This document shows positions 1 to 6,155 of a stretch of DNA of 6,155 nt, piece after piece. Origin of the DNA: Deltaproteobacteria bacterium UBA3076 (lineage in GTDB: Bacteria; Desulfobacterota; Dissulfuribacteria; Dissulfuribacterales; UBA3076); contig DFBQ01000193.1 in the NCBI GenBank assembly GCA_002367355.1, forward strand, positions 8,425 to 14,579. The letters are read 5' to 3'. Within the stretch, counting starts at the first letter, position 1. Each line of letters begins with the position of its first letter. The translations under genes and the position numbers were made by a program. Below the pieces are notes generated by a model. That model made no database searches, was not told the origin of the DNA, and saw nothing but the letters and a program-made list of their open reading frames with translations.

Positions 1-79
1 GCGGGAATCCATTAGATAGTCGCAAAATATGATTTGCCCGGACTTATTGAGAAGTTACTTGTTTATTCCTCAAAAGTGT

Positions 80-116
80 GAGCCTCTTGCAAAAGACTGA
101 ATTTTGCAAGAGGCTC
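80..116 (-). terminator. Probable intrinsic terminator after gap
   Basis: A perfect 15-bp inverted repeat (80-94 paired with 102-116) with a 7-nt loop lies 29 nt beyond the gap stop codon. Read on the minus strand, the stem is GAGCCTCTTGCAAAA-like with its G/C-rich part at the base, and it is followed by ACACTTTTGAGG. That contains a short T run displaced 4 nt from the stem, so the U-tract is imperfect. Position and stem length fit transcription termination of gap and the whole block. The + strand side has no T run after the stem, so termination of a convergent transcript is less likely. Confidence 0.75.
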
Positions 117-145
117 GTGTTAATGATTACATCATGTTTCTGCCG

Positions 146-1171
<1,026 letters not shown>

Positions 1172-1184
1172 CTAATATTCAGGA

Positions 1185-1215
1185 TGTAAAAGTTTACACT
1201 CCTTGGCAAGGAGTG
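1185..1215 (-). promoter_or_regulatory. Operator-like palindrome overlapping a hairpin in the gap leader
   Basis: Two symmetric elements share bases here. Positions 1185-1198 read TGTAAA-AG-TTTACA, a dyad with 6-bp arms and a 2-bp centre, the layout of a dimeric repressor site (LacI-family operators look similar but usually have CG in the centre). Positions 1197-1204 and 1208-1215 form a perfect 8-bp stem, CACTCCTT/AAGGAGTG, with a 3-nt loop. A second TGTAAA lies at 1227-1232, exactly 42 bp from the first, in a weaker dyad with TTTAC at 1240-1244. The element sits 32 to 62 bp before the gap ATG. I could not place a convincing -35/-10 pair. A regulatory role is inferred from symmetry and position only. 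Confidence 0.4.
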
Positions 1216-1264
1216 AATAAGGAAACTGTAAATAAATATTTTACCCGAAAAGTGGATGATGTAT

Positions 1265-1292
1265 CTTGGCACTTAAAACTTTAGGCACCAAG
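1265..1292 (-). promoter_or_regulatory. RNA hairpin just downstream of the EIIA gene
   Basis: The minus-strand transcript can fold here into a long hairpin: CTTGG pairs with CCAAG, then two G-U wobbles, a C-G pair, one A/C mismatch, three A-U pairs and a 4-nt loop. The two wobble pairs exist only in minus-strand RNA (they are A/C mismatches in the plus strand), which suggests structure in that transcript. It begins 11 nt after the EIIA stop. No T run follows, so it does not look like a complete intrinsic terminator. It may protect or process the mRNA 3' end, or attenuate read-through into gap. Confidence 0.4.
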
Positions 1293-1303
1293 GCTCATAT
1301 TGG

Positions 1304-1705
1304 TTACTTTTTCAGAATTGCCGTAGCCTGATTGATGCTTTTTCTACTATAATCTACTACTTCGTCTGCCAATTCATGCAGGGTCTGATCCTTATTCCTG
1401 CACTGGCACAATTTGATCAACATAGGAAGATTTACCCCTGTTATGACCTCGACCTTGTTGTCCTCCAGGAAGGCAAGGGTCATGTTGGCCGGAGTCCCCC
1501 CGAACATGTCTGTAAGTATCAGTACACCGTCACCAGTATCTACTTCCTTAATAGCCTTGCGGATGTCGGACTGTAATTTATCTATAGGCCTTGACGGATC
1601 TATAGAAAGGGCGACCATCTGTTCGGCTTTGCCCACAATGAAAACCGTCGTTAATAACAGCTCATCAGCAAGACGGCCGTGGGATGTCACAACCACACCT
1701 ACCAT
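1304..1705 (-). CDS. PTS system mannose-family EIIA domain protein
   Basis: This 133-residue stand-alone EIIA domain of the mannose/fructose/sorbose PTS family (PF03610 type) is a small cytosolic protein that accepts a phosphoryl group from HPr-His. The phosphorylated histidine is His9 in VVTSHGRLADELL, matching His10 of E. coli ManX. Asp66 in LTDMFGGTPAN (64-74) corresponds to the active-site aspartate loop, and VEVITGVNLPML (85-96) is a strongly conserved family stretch. The start at ATG 1705 is preferred over an in-frame start at 1756, which would add 17 unconserved residues and overlap rapZ by 47 bp. It begins 4 nt after the rapZ stop, with its ribosome binding site inside rapZ, so the two are probably translationally coupled. 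No EIIB, EIIC or EIID partner is nearby, which suggests a regulatory relay role rather than sugar uptake. That role is an inference. Confidence 0.9.
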   Translation of the reverse strand: MVGVVVTSHGRLADELLLTTVFIVGKAEQMVALSIDPSRPIDKLQSDIRKAIKEVDTGDGVLILTDMFGGTPANMTLAFLEDNKVEVITGVNLPMLIKLCQCRNKDQTLHELADEVVDYSRKSINQATAILKK

Positions 1706-1709
1706 GTAT

Positions 1710-2651
1710 TTATCCCTCCAGTTCCAGGTCTCTGTGTGTGACGATAACCTCCTCATCAGCCCCTGTAAATAGTTCTTTTAGATGCTCTACAATGGCAACA
1801 CTCCTGTGTCGACCTCCTGTGCATCCTACGGCAATCACAAGATAAGATTTACCTTCATTTCTGTATTTTGGGACAAGGAATTTCAAAAGGCCTTCGGCGT
1901 GTTTAAGAAATTCAATAGTGTCTTCCTTTTCCAAGACATAGGTTTGGACTTCATGGTCACAGCCGCTTAGGGGATGCAGTTCCGGCTCAAAGTATGGATT
2001 TGGCAAGAACCTGACATCCAAGACCAGGTTGGCATCGGCAGGGACCCCATACTTAAAGCCGAATGACAGTATGTGTATCACGAGTTGATCCAGGCGTTTT
2101 CTAAAGGAATAAAGCCTGACAATACCCTGCCTAAGCTGATGAACATTGAAATCTGAGGTATCAAATAACTTGTCGGCACATTCCCTCAGCCCCACCAGAT
2201 GTTCCCTCTCAACATGTATTCCTTCAAGGACATTGCCCCTGGGCTTCAAGGGATGCCGGCGGCGGGTTTGGCTGAATCTCCGTACTAATACCTCATCCTT
2301 TGCATCGAGAAACAGGATTTCAAGGTGAAACCCTGTTTCTTTAATCTGTGTAAAGATAGACTGGTATTGATCGAGGAAACTCTCTTCTCGCACATCCATC
2401 ACAAGGGCTACACGGGTGGGCATTGTGGAAACATTTTCGGTGAGGGAGAGGAACTCCGGCAAGAGGGCTATCGGAAGATTGTCCACACAGTAATAGCCCA
2501 TGTCTTCAAAGGCTTTGAGTACAGTGCTCTTACCAGATCCGGACATGCCGGTTATAACTACCGTTTGAACCAGTTTGACCGGATCATAAGGTGCTGAAAT
2601 TACCCCTGGCTCATCTTTTTGAAACTGGGTTTGTGGAGATTTGTCAGTCAC
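1710..2651 (-). CDS. rapZ: RapZ family nucleotide-binding protein (YvcJ/YhbJ type)
   Basis: This cytosolic P-loop protein of the RapZ/YvcJ family has an N-terminal kinase-like domain and a C-terminal domain. In E. coli the family member is the adaptor that controls glucosamine-6-phosphate synthase through small RNAs. Visible motifs are Walker A GMSGSGKST at 35-43, CVDNLP at 55-60, a Walker B-like VMDVR at 84-88, RRFSQTRRRHPL at 124-135, GFKYGVPADANLVLDVRFLPNP at about 198-219, and GCTGGRHRSVAIVEHL at 276-291. At 313 residues it is longer than E. coli RapZ (284), mainly through about 27 extra N-terminal residues. The start is a GTG. No other ATG, GTG or TTG lies in frame between the upstream in-frame stop (2697-2699) and the Walker A codons, so it is chosen by elimination, although no good Shine-Dalgarno precedes it. 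It lies 31 nt after ptsN. The C-terminus ends HRDLELEG, lacking the basic tail of E. coli RapZ, so RNA binding of the enteric kind is doubtful. Confidence 0.95.
   Translation of the reverse strand: MTDKSPQTQFQKDEPGVISAPYDPVKLVQTVVITGMSGSGKSTVLKAFEDMGYYCVDNLPIALLPEFLSLTENVSTMPTRVALVMDVREESFLDQYQSIFTQIKETGFHLEILFLDAKDEVLVRRFSQTRRRHPLKPRGNVLEGIHVEREHLVGLRECADKLFDTSDFNVHQLRQGIVRLYSFRKRLDQLVIHILSFGFKYGVPADANLVLDVRFLPNPYFEPELHPLSGCDHEVQTYVLEKEDTIEFLKHAEGLLKFLVPKYRNEGKSYLVIAVGCTGGRHRSVAIVEHLKELFTGADEEVIVTHRDLELEG
1714..1719 (-). promoter_or_regulatory. Ribosome binding site of the EIIA gene, inside the rapZ 3' end
   Basis: The minus strand reads GGAGGG 8 nt before ATG 1705. These bases are also the Glu and Gly codons just before the rapZ stop. 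The site decides the EIIA start in favour of 1705 over 1756, and ties EIIA translation to ribosomes finishing rapZ. Confidence 0.75.
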
Positions 2652-2682
2652 TTTTCGTTCTTTGTGTAAAACACTGAGGGTC

Positions 2683-3150
2683 TTAGACCTGACCGTCTAT
2701 TTCTTCTATTACTTTTTGAATGGAACGTGCATCCGGCGCTTCCATGATTCGCTGGTGCACTTCCTGGGTCTTTAACACCCTTGAAACCTGGGCTAATAGT
2801 TTGAGATACAGGGTTGCCGAGTTGTCAGGCGCAAGCAAAAGAAACATTATGTGAACCGGACGGTTATCCATTGCATCAAAAGGGATACCCTCCGGGCTCC
2901 GGCCGACTAATATGAGCATATGGCCCAGTTCGGGGATTTTTCCGTGTGGAATTGCCACTCCACCCCCAATACCTGTACTGCCCAGTTGTTCACGCTCCTT
3001 GAGGACAGATAATACGGCATCCTGGTCCAAGGCGGGCTCTATTTCTGTTACTCTTCTGGCCAGGCTGGCCAGTGCCGCTTCTTTGGATTTGGTATTAAGA
3101 TCGGGGATGATACATCTGTTGCAAAGAAAATCGAGTATCTTAACAGTCAT
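2683..3150 (-). CDS. ptsN: PTS IIA-like nitrogen-regulatory protein (EIIA-Ntr)
   Basis: This 155-residue fructose/mannitol-type EIIA domain (PF00359 type) is the usual companion of rpoN. It is a cytosolic phospho-acceptor at the end of the nitrogen PTS relay (EI-Ntr, NPr), and in studied bacteria its phosphorylation state regulates partners such as potassium transport and sensor kinases. The phosphorylated histidine is His69 in STGIGGGVAIPHGK (58-71), preceded by the family's LKEREQLGSTG. MFLLLAPDNSATLYLKLLAQVSR (102-124) carries the conserved region of the second half. The length matches the family (about 150-165). The ATG overlaps the hpf stop by one base (TAATG) and there is only a weak purine stretch upstream, so translation is likely coupled to hpf. 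No dedicated EI-Ntr or NPr gene lies in the window. Confidence 0.95.
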   Translation of the reverse strand: MTVKILDFLCNRCIIPDLNTKSKEAALASLARRVTEIEPALDQDAVLSVLKEREQLGSTGIGGGVAIPHGKIPELGHMLILVGRSPEGIPFDAMDNRPVHIMFLLLAPDNSATLYLKLLAQVSRVLKTQEVHQRIMEAPDARSIQKVIEEIDGQV

Positions 3151-3680
3151 TACGGTTCGACTAACCCCAAGGTCCCGCCCATACGCCAGTAAAGTACGTT
3201 TATTGCGTTGGTCTCAGCATTGGTGAACATCATGAAGTTTTGATTAAGTGACTGGAACTGAGCAGCCGCTTCCTCAACAGCCATGGGTTTGGCATCCATT
3301 TTTTTTGTGGTGATTATACCCAGGTCCTCTTTTCCTGTTTCAGGAGACGGTGAGATGTCTGAAAGGGCCGGTTCGGAAATTGAGATGGATCCTCTCTTGC
3401 TGCGAATCTTTTCTTTATATCGCTTTAACTGCTTATAGATTTTGTCAGATACCAGATCTATAGCCGTCCGCATTTCATTCTGTTCTTCCTTGGCTGCTGC
3501 CCTTATGCCATCTCCTGAAAGCACAACCTCTGCTGTCTGCCTGAATTTCTCCACTGACAAAACAACATTTACATCCATGGGACCATCGGCATATTTTTTG
3601 AGTTTTTGGAGTCTGTTTTCAGCGTATTCGCGCAGTGCATCCGAAGGATCTAGACGCCTAAATGTCACATTGATTTGCAT
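3150..3680 (-). CDS. hpf: Ribosome hibernation promoting factor, long form
   Basis: This cytosolic protein binds the decoding region of the 30S subunit in stationary phase or starvation. The N-terminal domain (residues 1 to about 95) is the HPF/YfiA fold: it starts MQINVTFRRLDPSDALREYA, includes KLKKYADGPMDVNVVLSV, and ends in a basic helix, YKQLKRYKEKIRSKRG. A variable linker (about 98-118) leads to the C-terminal dimerisation domain (about 119-176) with TTKKMDAKPMAVEEAA and NVLYWRMGGTLGLVEP. At 176 residues it is the long form, which joins ribosomes into 100S dimers without RMF, unlike the short enterobacterial protein next to rpoN. The ATG has a GGAGG (3687-3691) six bases upstream. It follows rpoN after a 149-bp spacer and shares its stop base with the ptsN start. 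Confidence 0.95.
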   Translation of the reverse strand: MQINVTFRRLDPSDALREYAENRLQKLKKYADGPMDVNVVLSVEKFRQTAEVVLSGDGIRAAAKEEQNEMRTAIDLVSDKIYKQLKRYKEKIRSKRGSISISEPALSDISPSPETGKEDLGIITTKKMDAKPMAVEEAAAQFQSLNQNFMMFTNAETNAINVLYWRMGGTLGLVEP

Positions 3681-3735
3681 ATAATACCTCCAAATGGGGA
3701 TTTAGCTAATCGCTAATATGTCTCGGAATTTCTAC

Positions 3736-3748
3736 AATTCATTGAATT
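3736..3748. repeat. 13-bp palindrome in the rpoN-hpf spacer
   Basis: AATTCA-T-TGAATT is a perfect dyad with 6-bp arms around one base, 56 to 68 bp before the hpf ATG. A smaller dyad, TTAGC-N5-GCTAA (3702-3716), lies closer to hpf. Either could be a protein site for hpf control, but AT-rich dyads of this size also arise by chance, and I found no clear -35/-10 pair nearby. Confidence 0.3.
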
Positions 3749-3786
3749 TACGGGTAGACCAATGATCCATTCTCCCAGAACCCATT

Positions 3787-3815
3787 ATTCCATATTCCAT
3801 CATTCCAGTATTCCA
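3787..3815. repeat. Four short ATTCCA repeats
   Basis: ATTCCA occurs at 3787-3792, 3794-3799, 3802-3807 and 3810-3815, a period of 7, 8 and 8 bp. It is followed by the palindrome CCAATTGG (3813-3820) and a small GGCGAAGCC dyad (3821-3829) that abuts the rpoN stop codon. On the transcript the units read TGGAAT. Imperfect arrays of this kind occur in deltaproteobacterial spacers as far as I recall. Function is unknown. Confidence 0.6.
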
Positions 3816-3829
3816 ATTGGGGCGAAGCC

Positions 3830-5323
3830 TTAAGTTCCTTTATGATTTATTGCAGGTCGCTTGCGGCGACTGGAGGGCAGAATACCCATCAAATCTCTGT
3901 ACTTTGCCACAGTTCGTCTTGCAATACATATATGATCCTTGGCCAATATTTTCTCAATCTGCTTGTCACTGTATGGTTGAGTTGGATCCTCTGCCTGGAT
4001 CATCTGACGAATCTGTTCTTTTACGCTATAAGATGCCACATCAGAGCCGTCGTCCCGGCATAGGCTCGCACTGAAAAAGAACTTGAGCTCAAAAATACCC
4101 TGTGGTGTGTGGACATATTTATTTGTGGTTACTCTGCTTATGGTGGATTCGTGCATCTCGATGTCATCTGCCACGGTTCTGAGTATTAAAGGCTTGAGAT
4201 AGGTTATTCCTTTGTCCAGGAATTCCCCCTGGAACTTAACAATACTCTTTGTGACTCTGTAAATAGTCTTTTGCCGCTGTTGGATGCTGCGAATCAGCCA
4301 TAGGGCAGACTTGAGTTTGCCCTGGATGAAGTCCTTGGCAGAGGAAGTAGCAATGCCGTTTTTAATGGCATCGCGATAAAAAGAGCTTATTCTCAGTCTC
4401 GGCATGCCTTCGTCATTTAAGGTAACTACATACTCATCGTCTACTTTATAAACATAAATGTCAGGAACGATGTATTGGATCTCCTCACTGCTGAACTGCC
4501 GCCCGGGACAAGGTTCCAGGTTGGTTATTATCTCAATTGCCTGGGCTATTTTCTCCAATGACTGCTCGGTAGCCTTGGCCATAGCTTGATAATTGTGTCG
4601 TTCAATATGGTTAAGGTGCTCACTTACCAGTTCCAAGACCAGCAGGTCATTGATACCCAAATGATCCATCTGGACCAATAAGCATTCTTTAAGATCCCTG
4701 GCTGCCACACCAACAGGGTCGAAGAGCTGGATTTCTTTTAGCACATCCTCTACTTGTTGCGGAGCACATTCAACTTCTTCAGCTATCTCCTCAATTGTAG
4801 CCTTGAGATAGCCGTTTCGGTCAAGATTGCCGATAATAAGACAGGCATTTTTACGTTCTACGTCGTTGAAGTGTGCCATCTGAAGTTGCCACGTCAGATG
4901 TTCTTTCAGGCCCGTGGTGCGAGTGAAGAGATTTTCATAGTTTGGGGTTTCCTTTTTTTCAAAGGAATATGCAGGAAGTGAGGACCTGTTATCTTCGTCC
5001 CAAAAATCTTTCCAGTTTATGTCTTGAATTGCATTGTCTTCCCATGGAATTTTTTCAAGTTCAGAGGAAGCCAGAGTTGGAGGTTGGGTCTCGTACGAGT
5101 CGGGTTCATCTTCTTGGAAAGAGTTGCTGCGATCAGTGTCATTTGAGGATGGGATATTTTCCGATTCAGATTCCTCCAGGATTGGATTAATTTCTAATTC
5201 CTGGTCAATTGTTTCGATTAGTTCAACTTGGGAGAGTTGAAGCAGTTTAATAGCTTGCTGCAACTGGGGAGTCATTACCAGTTGCTGTGTCAGCTTAAGT
5301 TGTTGGCGAAGTTCTAAGGCCAT
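3830..5323 (-). CDS. rpoN: RNA polymerase sigma-54 factor
   Basis: Sigma-54 directs core RNA polymerase to -24/-12 promoters and needs an AAA+ enhancer-binding activator. The domain order is complete: glutamine- and leucine-rich Region I (1-50, starting MALELRQQLKLTQQLVMTPQ, the activator-contact part), an acidic low-complexity Region II (about 51-130), the core-binding domain (about 135-330, with FDPVGVAARDLKECLL at 201-216), the helix-turn-helix domain (about 381-418, LRTVADDIEMHESTISRVTTNKY), and the RpoN box ARRTVAKYR at 468-476, which reads the -24 element. At 497 residues the length is normal. The ATG starts the conserved Region I exactly. It lacks a clear Shine-Dalgarno and sits 26 nt after lptB, so translation may depend on upstream ribosomes. 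The neighbours lptB, hpf, ptsN and rapZ form the classical rpoN context. Confidence 0.98.
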   Translation of the reverse strand: MALELRQQLKLTQQLVMTPQLQQAIKLLQLSQVELIETIDQELEINPILEESESENIPSSNDTDRSNSFQEDEPDSYETQPPTLASSELEKIPWEDNAIQDINWKDFWDEDNRSSLPAYSFEKKETPNYENLFTRTTGLKEHLTWQLQMAHFNDVERKNACLIIGNLDRNGYLKATIEEIAEEVECAPQQVEDVLKEIQLFDPVGVAARDLKECLLVQMDHLGINDLLVLELVSEHLNHIERHNYQAMAKATEQSLEKIAQAIEIITNLEPCPGRQFSSEEIQYIVPDIYVYKVDDEYVVTLNDEGMPRLRISSFYRDAIKNGIATSSAKDFIQGKLKSALWLIRSIQQRQKTIYRVTKSIVKFQGEFLDKGITYLKPLILRTVADDIEMHESTISRVTTNKYVHTPQGIFELKFFFSASLCRDDGSDVASYSVKEQIRQMIQAEDPTQPYSDKQIEKILAKDHICIARRTVAKYRDLMGILPSSRRKRPAINHKGT

Positions 5324-5349
5324 AGAAAATTAGAGAAGCCGTAATTGGC

Positions 5350-6072
5350 TTACAGTTTAAAGTTTTCTCCTAAATATATTCTCCGTGCCAGATCGCTTGA
5401 GGCGATGTGCTCCGGAGTACCCTCTTCGTTAATAACTCCTAAATTAACAATATAGGCACGATCACATACAGTCAAGGTTTCGCGGACGTTGTGGTCTGAA
5501 ATGAAGACTCCTATTCCCCTGGTCTTCAGGTCCCGTATTATCTTTTGCAGGTCGGAAACAGCTATGGGATCAACACCTGCAAAGGGTTCGTCAAGCAGAA
5601 TAAACGAGGGGTCGGTAGCAAGCGCCCGCATAACTTCCACACGTCTCCGTTCTCCCCCTGAAAGCGACTGTGCCTGTTGATCCGCGAGGACGGAGAGTCC
5701 CATGTCATCTAAGAGTTCAAGGGTCTTGCTCTCTATTTCCTGGTGGGAGAGCCCCCTTGTTTCCAGTACAAGGCGGATGTTATCAGCAACTGACAGCTTC
5801 CTGAATACCGAGGGCTCCTGAGGTAGATAGGTTATGCCTTTACGAGCCCGTTTGTGCATAGGCAAATTGGTTATATCTTCCCCATCAAACGAAATTTTCC
5901 CTTCGTCAGGTCTGATGAGGCCGGCGATCATATAGAATATAGTGGTCTTGCCGGCACCATTTGGGCCCAACAGACCTACTATGCTATGGTCTGATAACTC
6001 AAGGCTTACGCCATTGACTGCTGGCCGGCCACGAAAACGCTTTACCAGTTTCTCTACGTTCAATTTGCTCAT
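5350..6072 (-). CDS. lptB: LPS export ABC transporter ATP-binding protein LptB
   Basis: This is the cytoplasmic ATPase of the LptB2FGC complex, which extracts lipopolysaccharide from the inner membrane and drives it along LptA to the outer membrane. The 240 residues match the family length (about 241). Motifs in order are Walker A GPNGAGKTT at 36-44, Q-loop YLPQEPSVFRKLSVADNI at 82-99 (Gln85; the QEPSVFRKL stretch is characteristic of LptB), signature LSGGERRR at 137-144, Walker B FILLDEPFAGVDP at 157-169 with catalytic Glu162, and H-loop His194 in SDHNVRE. It has no membrane segment. The ATG has a modest AGG six bases upstream and begins 18 nt after the stop of the preceding lptA-like fragment, which fits an lptA-lptB operon. 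It is followed by rpoN after 26 nt. Confidence 0.97.
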   Translation of the reverse strand: MSKLNVEKLVKRFRGRPAVNGVSLELSDHSIVGLLGPNGAGKTTIFYMIAGLIRPDEGKISFDGEDITNLPMHKRARKGITYLPQEPSVFRKLSVADNIRLVLETRGLSHQEIESKTLELLDDMGLSVLADQQAQSLSGGERRRVEVMRALATDPSFILLDEPFAGVDPIAVSDLQKIIRDLKTRGIGVFISDHNVRETLTVCDRAYIVNLGVINEEGTPEHIASSDLARRIYLGENFKL

Positions 6073-6090
6073 AGATAACCTGAGAGGTGA

Positions 6091-6155
6091 TTATTCACTT
6101 GGGTAGACAACTGCCTCAACCTTTGTTTCACTGCTTCCTTCAACTACACTTCGAT
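6091..6155 (-). CDS. lptA: 3' end of a probable lptA (LPS transport periplasmic protein), cut by the window edge
   Basis: Only one minus-strand frame is open here. It gives 20 residues, ending VEAVVYPSE and a TAA at 6091-6093. LptA/OstA-family proteins, periplasmic beta-jellyroll bridges for LPS, often end in a similar strand followed by a short charged tail, and lptA is the usual gene just before lptB. The two stop/start codons are 18 nt apart. The fragment is too short to prove identity by sequence, so the name rests mainly on position. The rest of the gene lies beyond the window. Confidence 0.65.
   Translation of the reverse strand, partial: RSVVEGSSETKVEAVVYPSE

Noticed and set aside
1..30. 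End of a convergent plus-strand gene at the left edge
   Set aside because: All three plus frames hit stops within 30 bp, leaving at most nine codons, too little to call.
101..125. Sigma-54-like CACG...TTGCA on the minus strand next to the terminator
   Set aside because: The GG of the -24 element is absent and the spacing to TTGC is two bases too long; the TTGCA is part of the terminator stem.
1706..1756. N-terminal extension of the EIIA protein from an upstream in-frame start
   Set aside because: The 17 extra residues are coded by rapZ bases in another frame, fall outside the family's usual start, and a good ribosome binding site points to ATG 1705.
1413..1772. Plus-strand open frame of 119 codons opposite the EIIA gene and the rapZ end
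   Set aside because: Antisense shadow of two well-supported genes, with no recognisable protein character.
3110..3150. TTTGCA on the minus strand as a -12 element
   Set aside because: No GG doublet occurs ten bases before the GC, and the site lies inside the ptsN start region.

Overview
The window is one block of genes on the minus strand, read from high to low coordinates. It looks like chromosomal housekeeping DNA from a Gram-negative bacterium. The LPS-export genes (lptA end, lptB) show an outer membrane. The order lptA-lptB-rpoN-hpf-ptsN-rapZ is the widespread proteobacterial rpoN locus. A mannose-type EIIA after rapZ and a long-form HPF point to a Desulfobacterota/deltaproteobacterial type of genome rather than an enterobacterium. 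That lineage call is an inference from gene order and protein character, not from a search.

Layout in transcription order: 6155-6091 is the last 20 codons of a probable lptA; 6072-5350 lptB (LPS transport ATPase); 5323-3830 rpoN (sigma-54); 3829-3681 a 149-bp spacer with short ATTCCA repeats and small palindromes; 3680-3150 hpf (long-form ribosome hibernation factor); 3150-2683 ptsN (EIIA-Ntr); 2651-1710 rapZ (P-loop protein); 1705-1304 a mannose-family EIIA; 1303-1154 a 150-bp leader/spacer with two hairpins and an operator-like palindrome; 1153-146 gap (GAPDH); 116-80 a 15-bp perfect hairpin that probably terminates the block. Positions 1-79 hold no gene I can support.

How the genes fit together: lptA/lptB serve LPS export. 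rpoN, ptsN, rapZ and the second EIIA are the regulatory core linking nitrogen/carbon status and the phosphotransferase relay to transcription and cell-envelope metabolism. hpf parks ribosomes in stationary phase. Two different EIIA folds flank rapZ, and no EIIB/EIIC/EIID sugar permease, HPr or EI gene is in the window, so the relay here looks regulatory. gap brings a central glycolytic enzyme to the end of the block, probably with regulation of its own from the structured leader.

All seven complete genes read through without frameshift or missing catalytic motif. I see no mobile element, CRISPR, tRNA or rRNA, and nothing that amounts to a clearly new system. The points most worth checking are the RapZ C-terminus, which lacks the basic RNA-binding residues known from E. 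coli; the orphan EIIA followed by gap; and the structured DNA before gap and before hpf.
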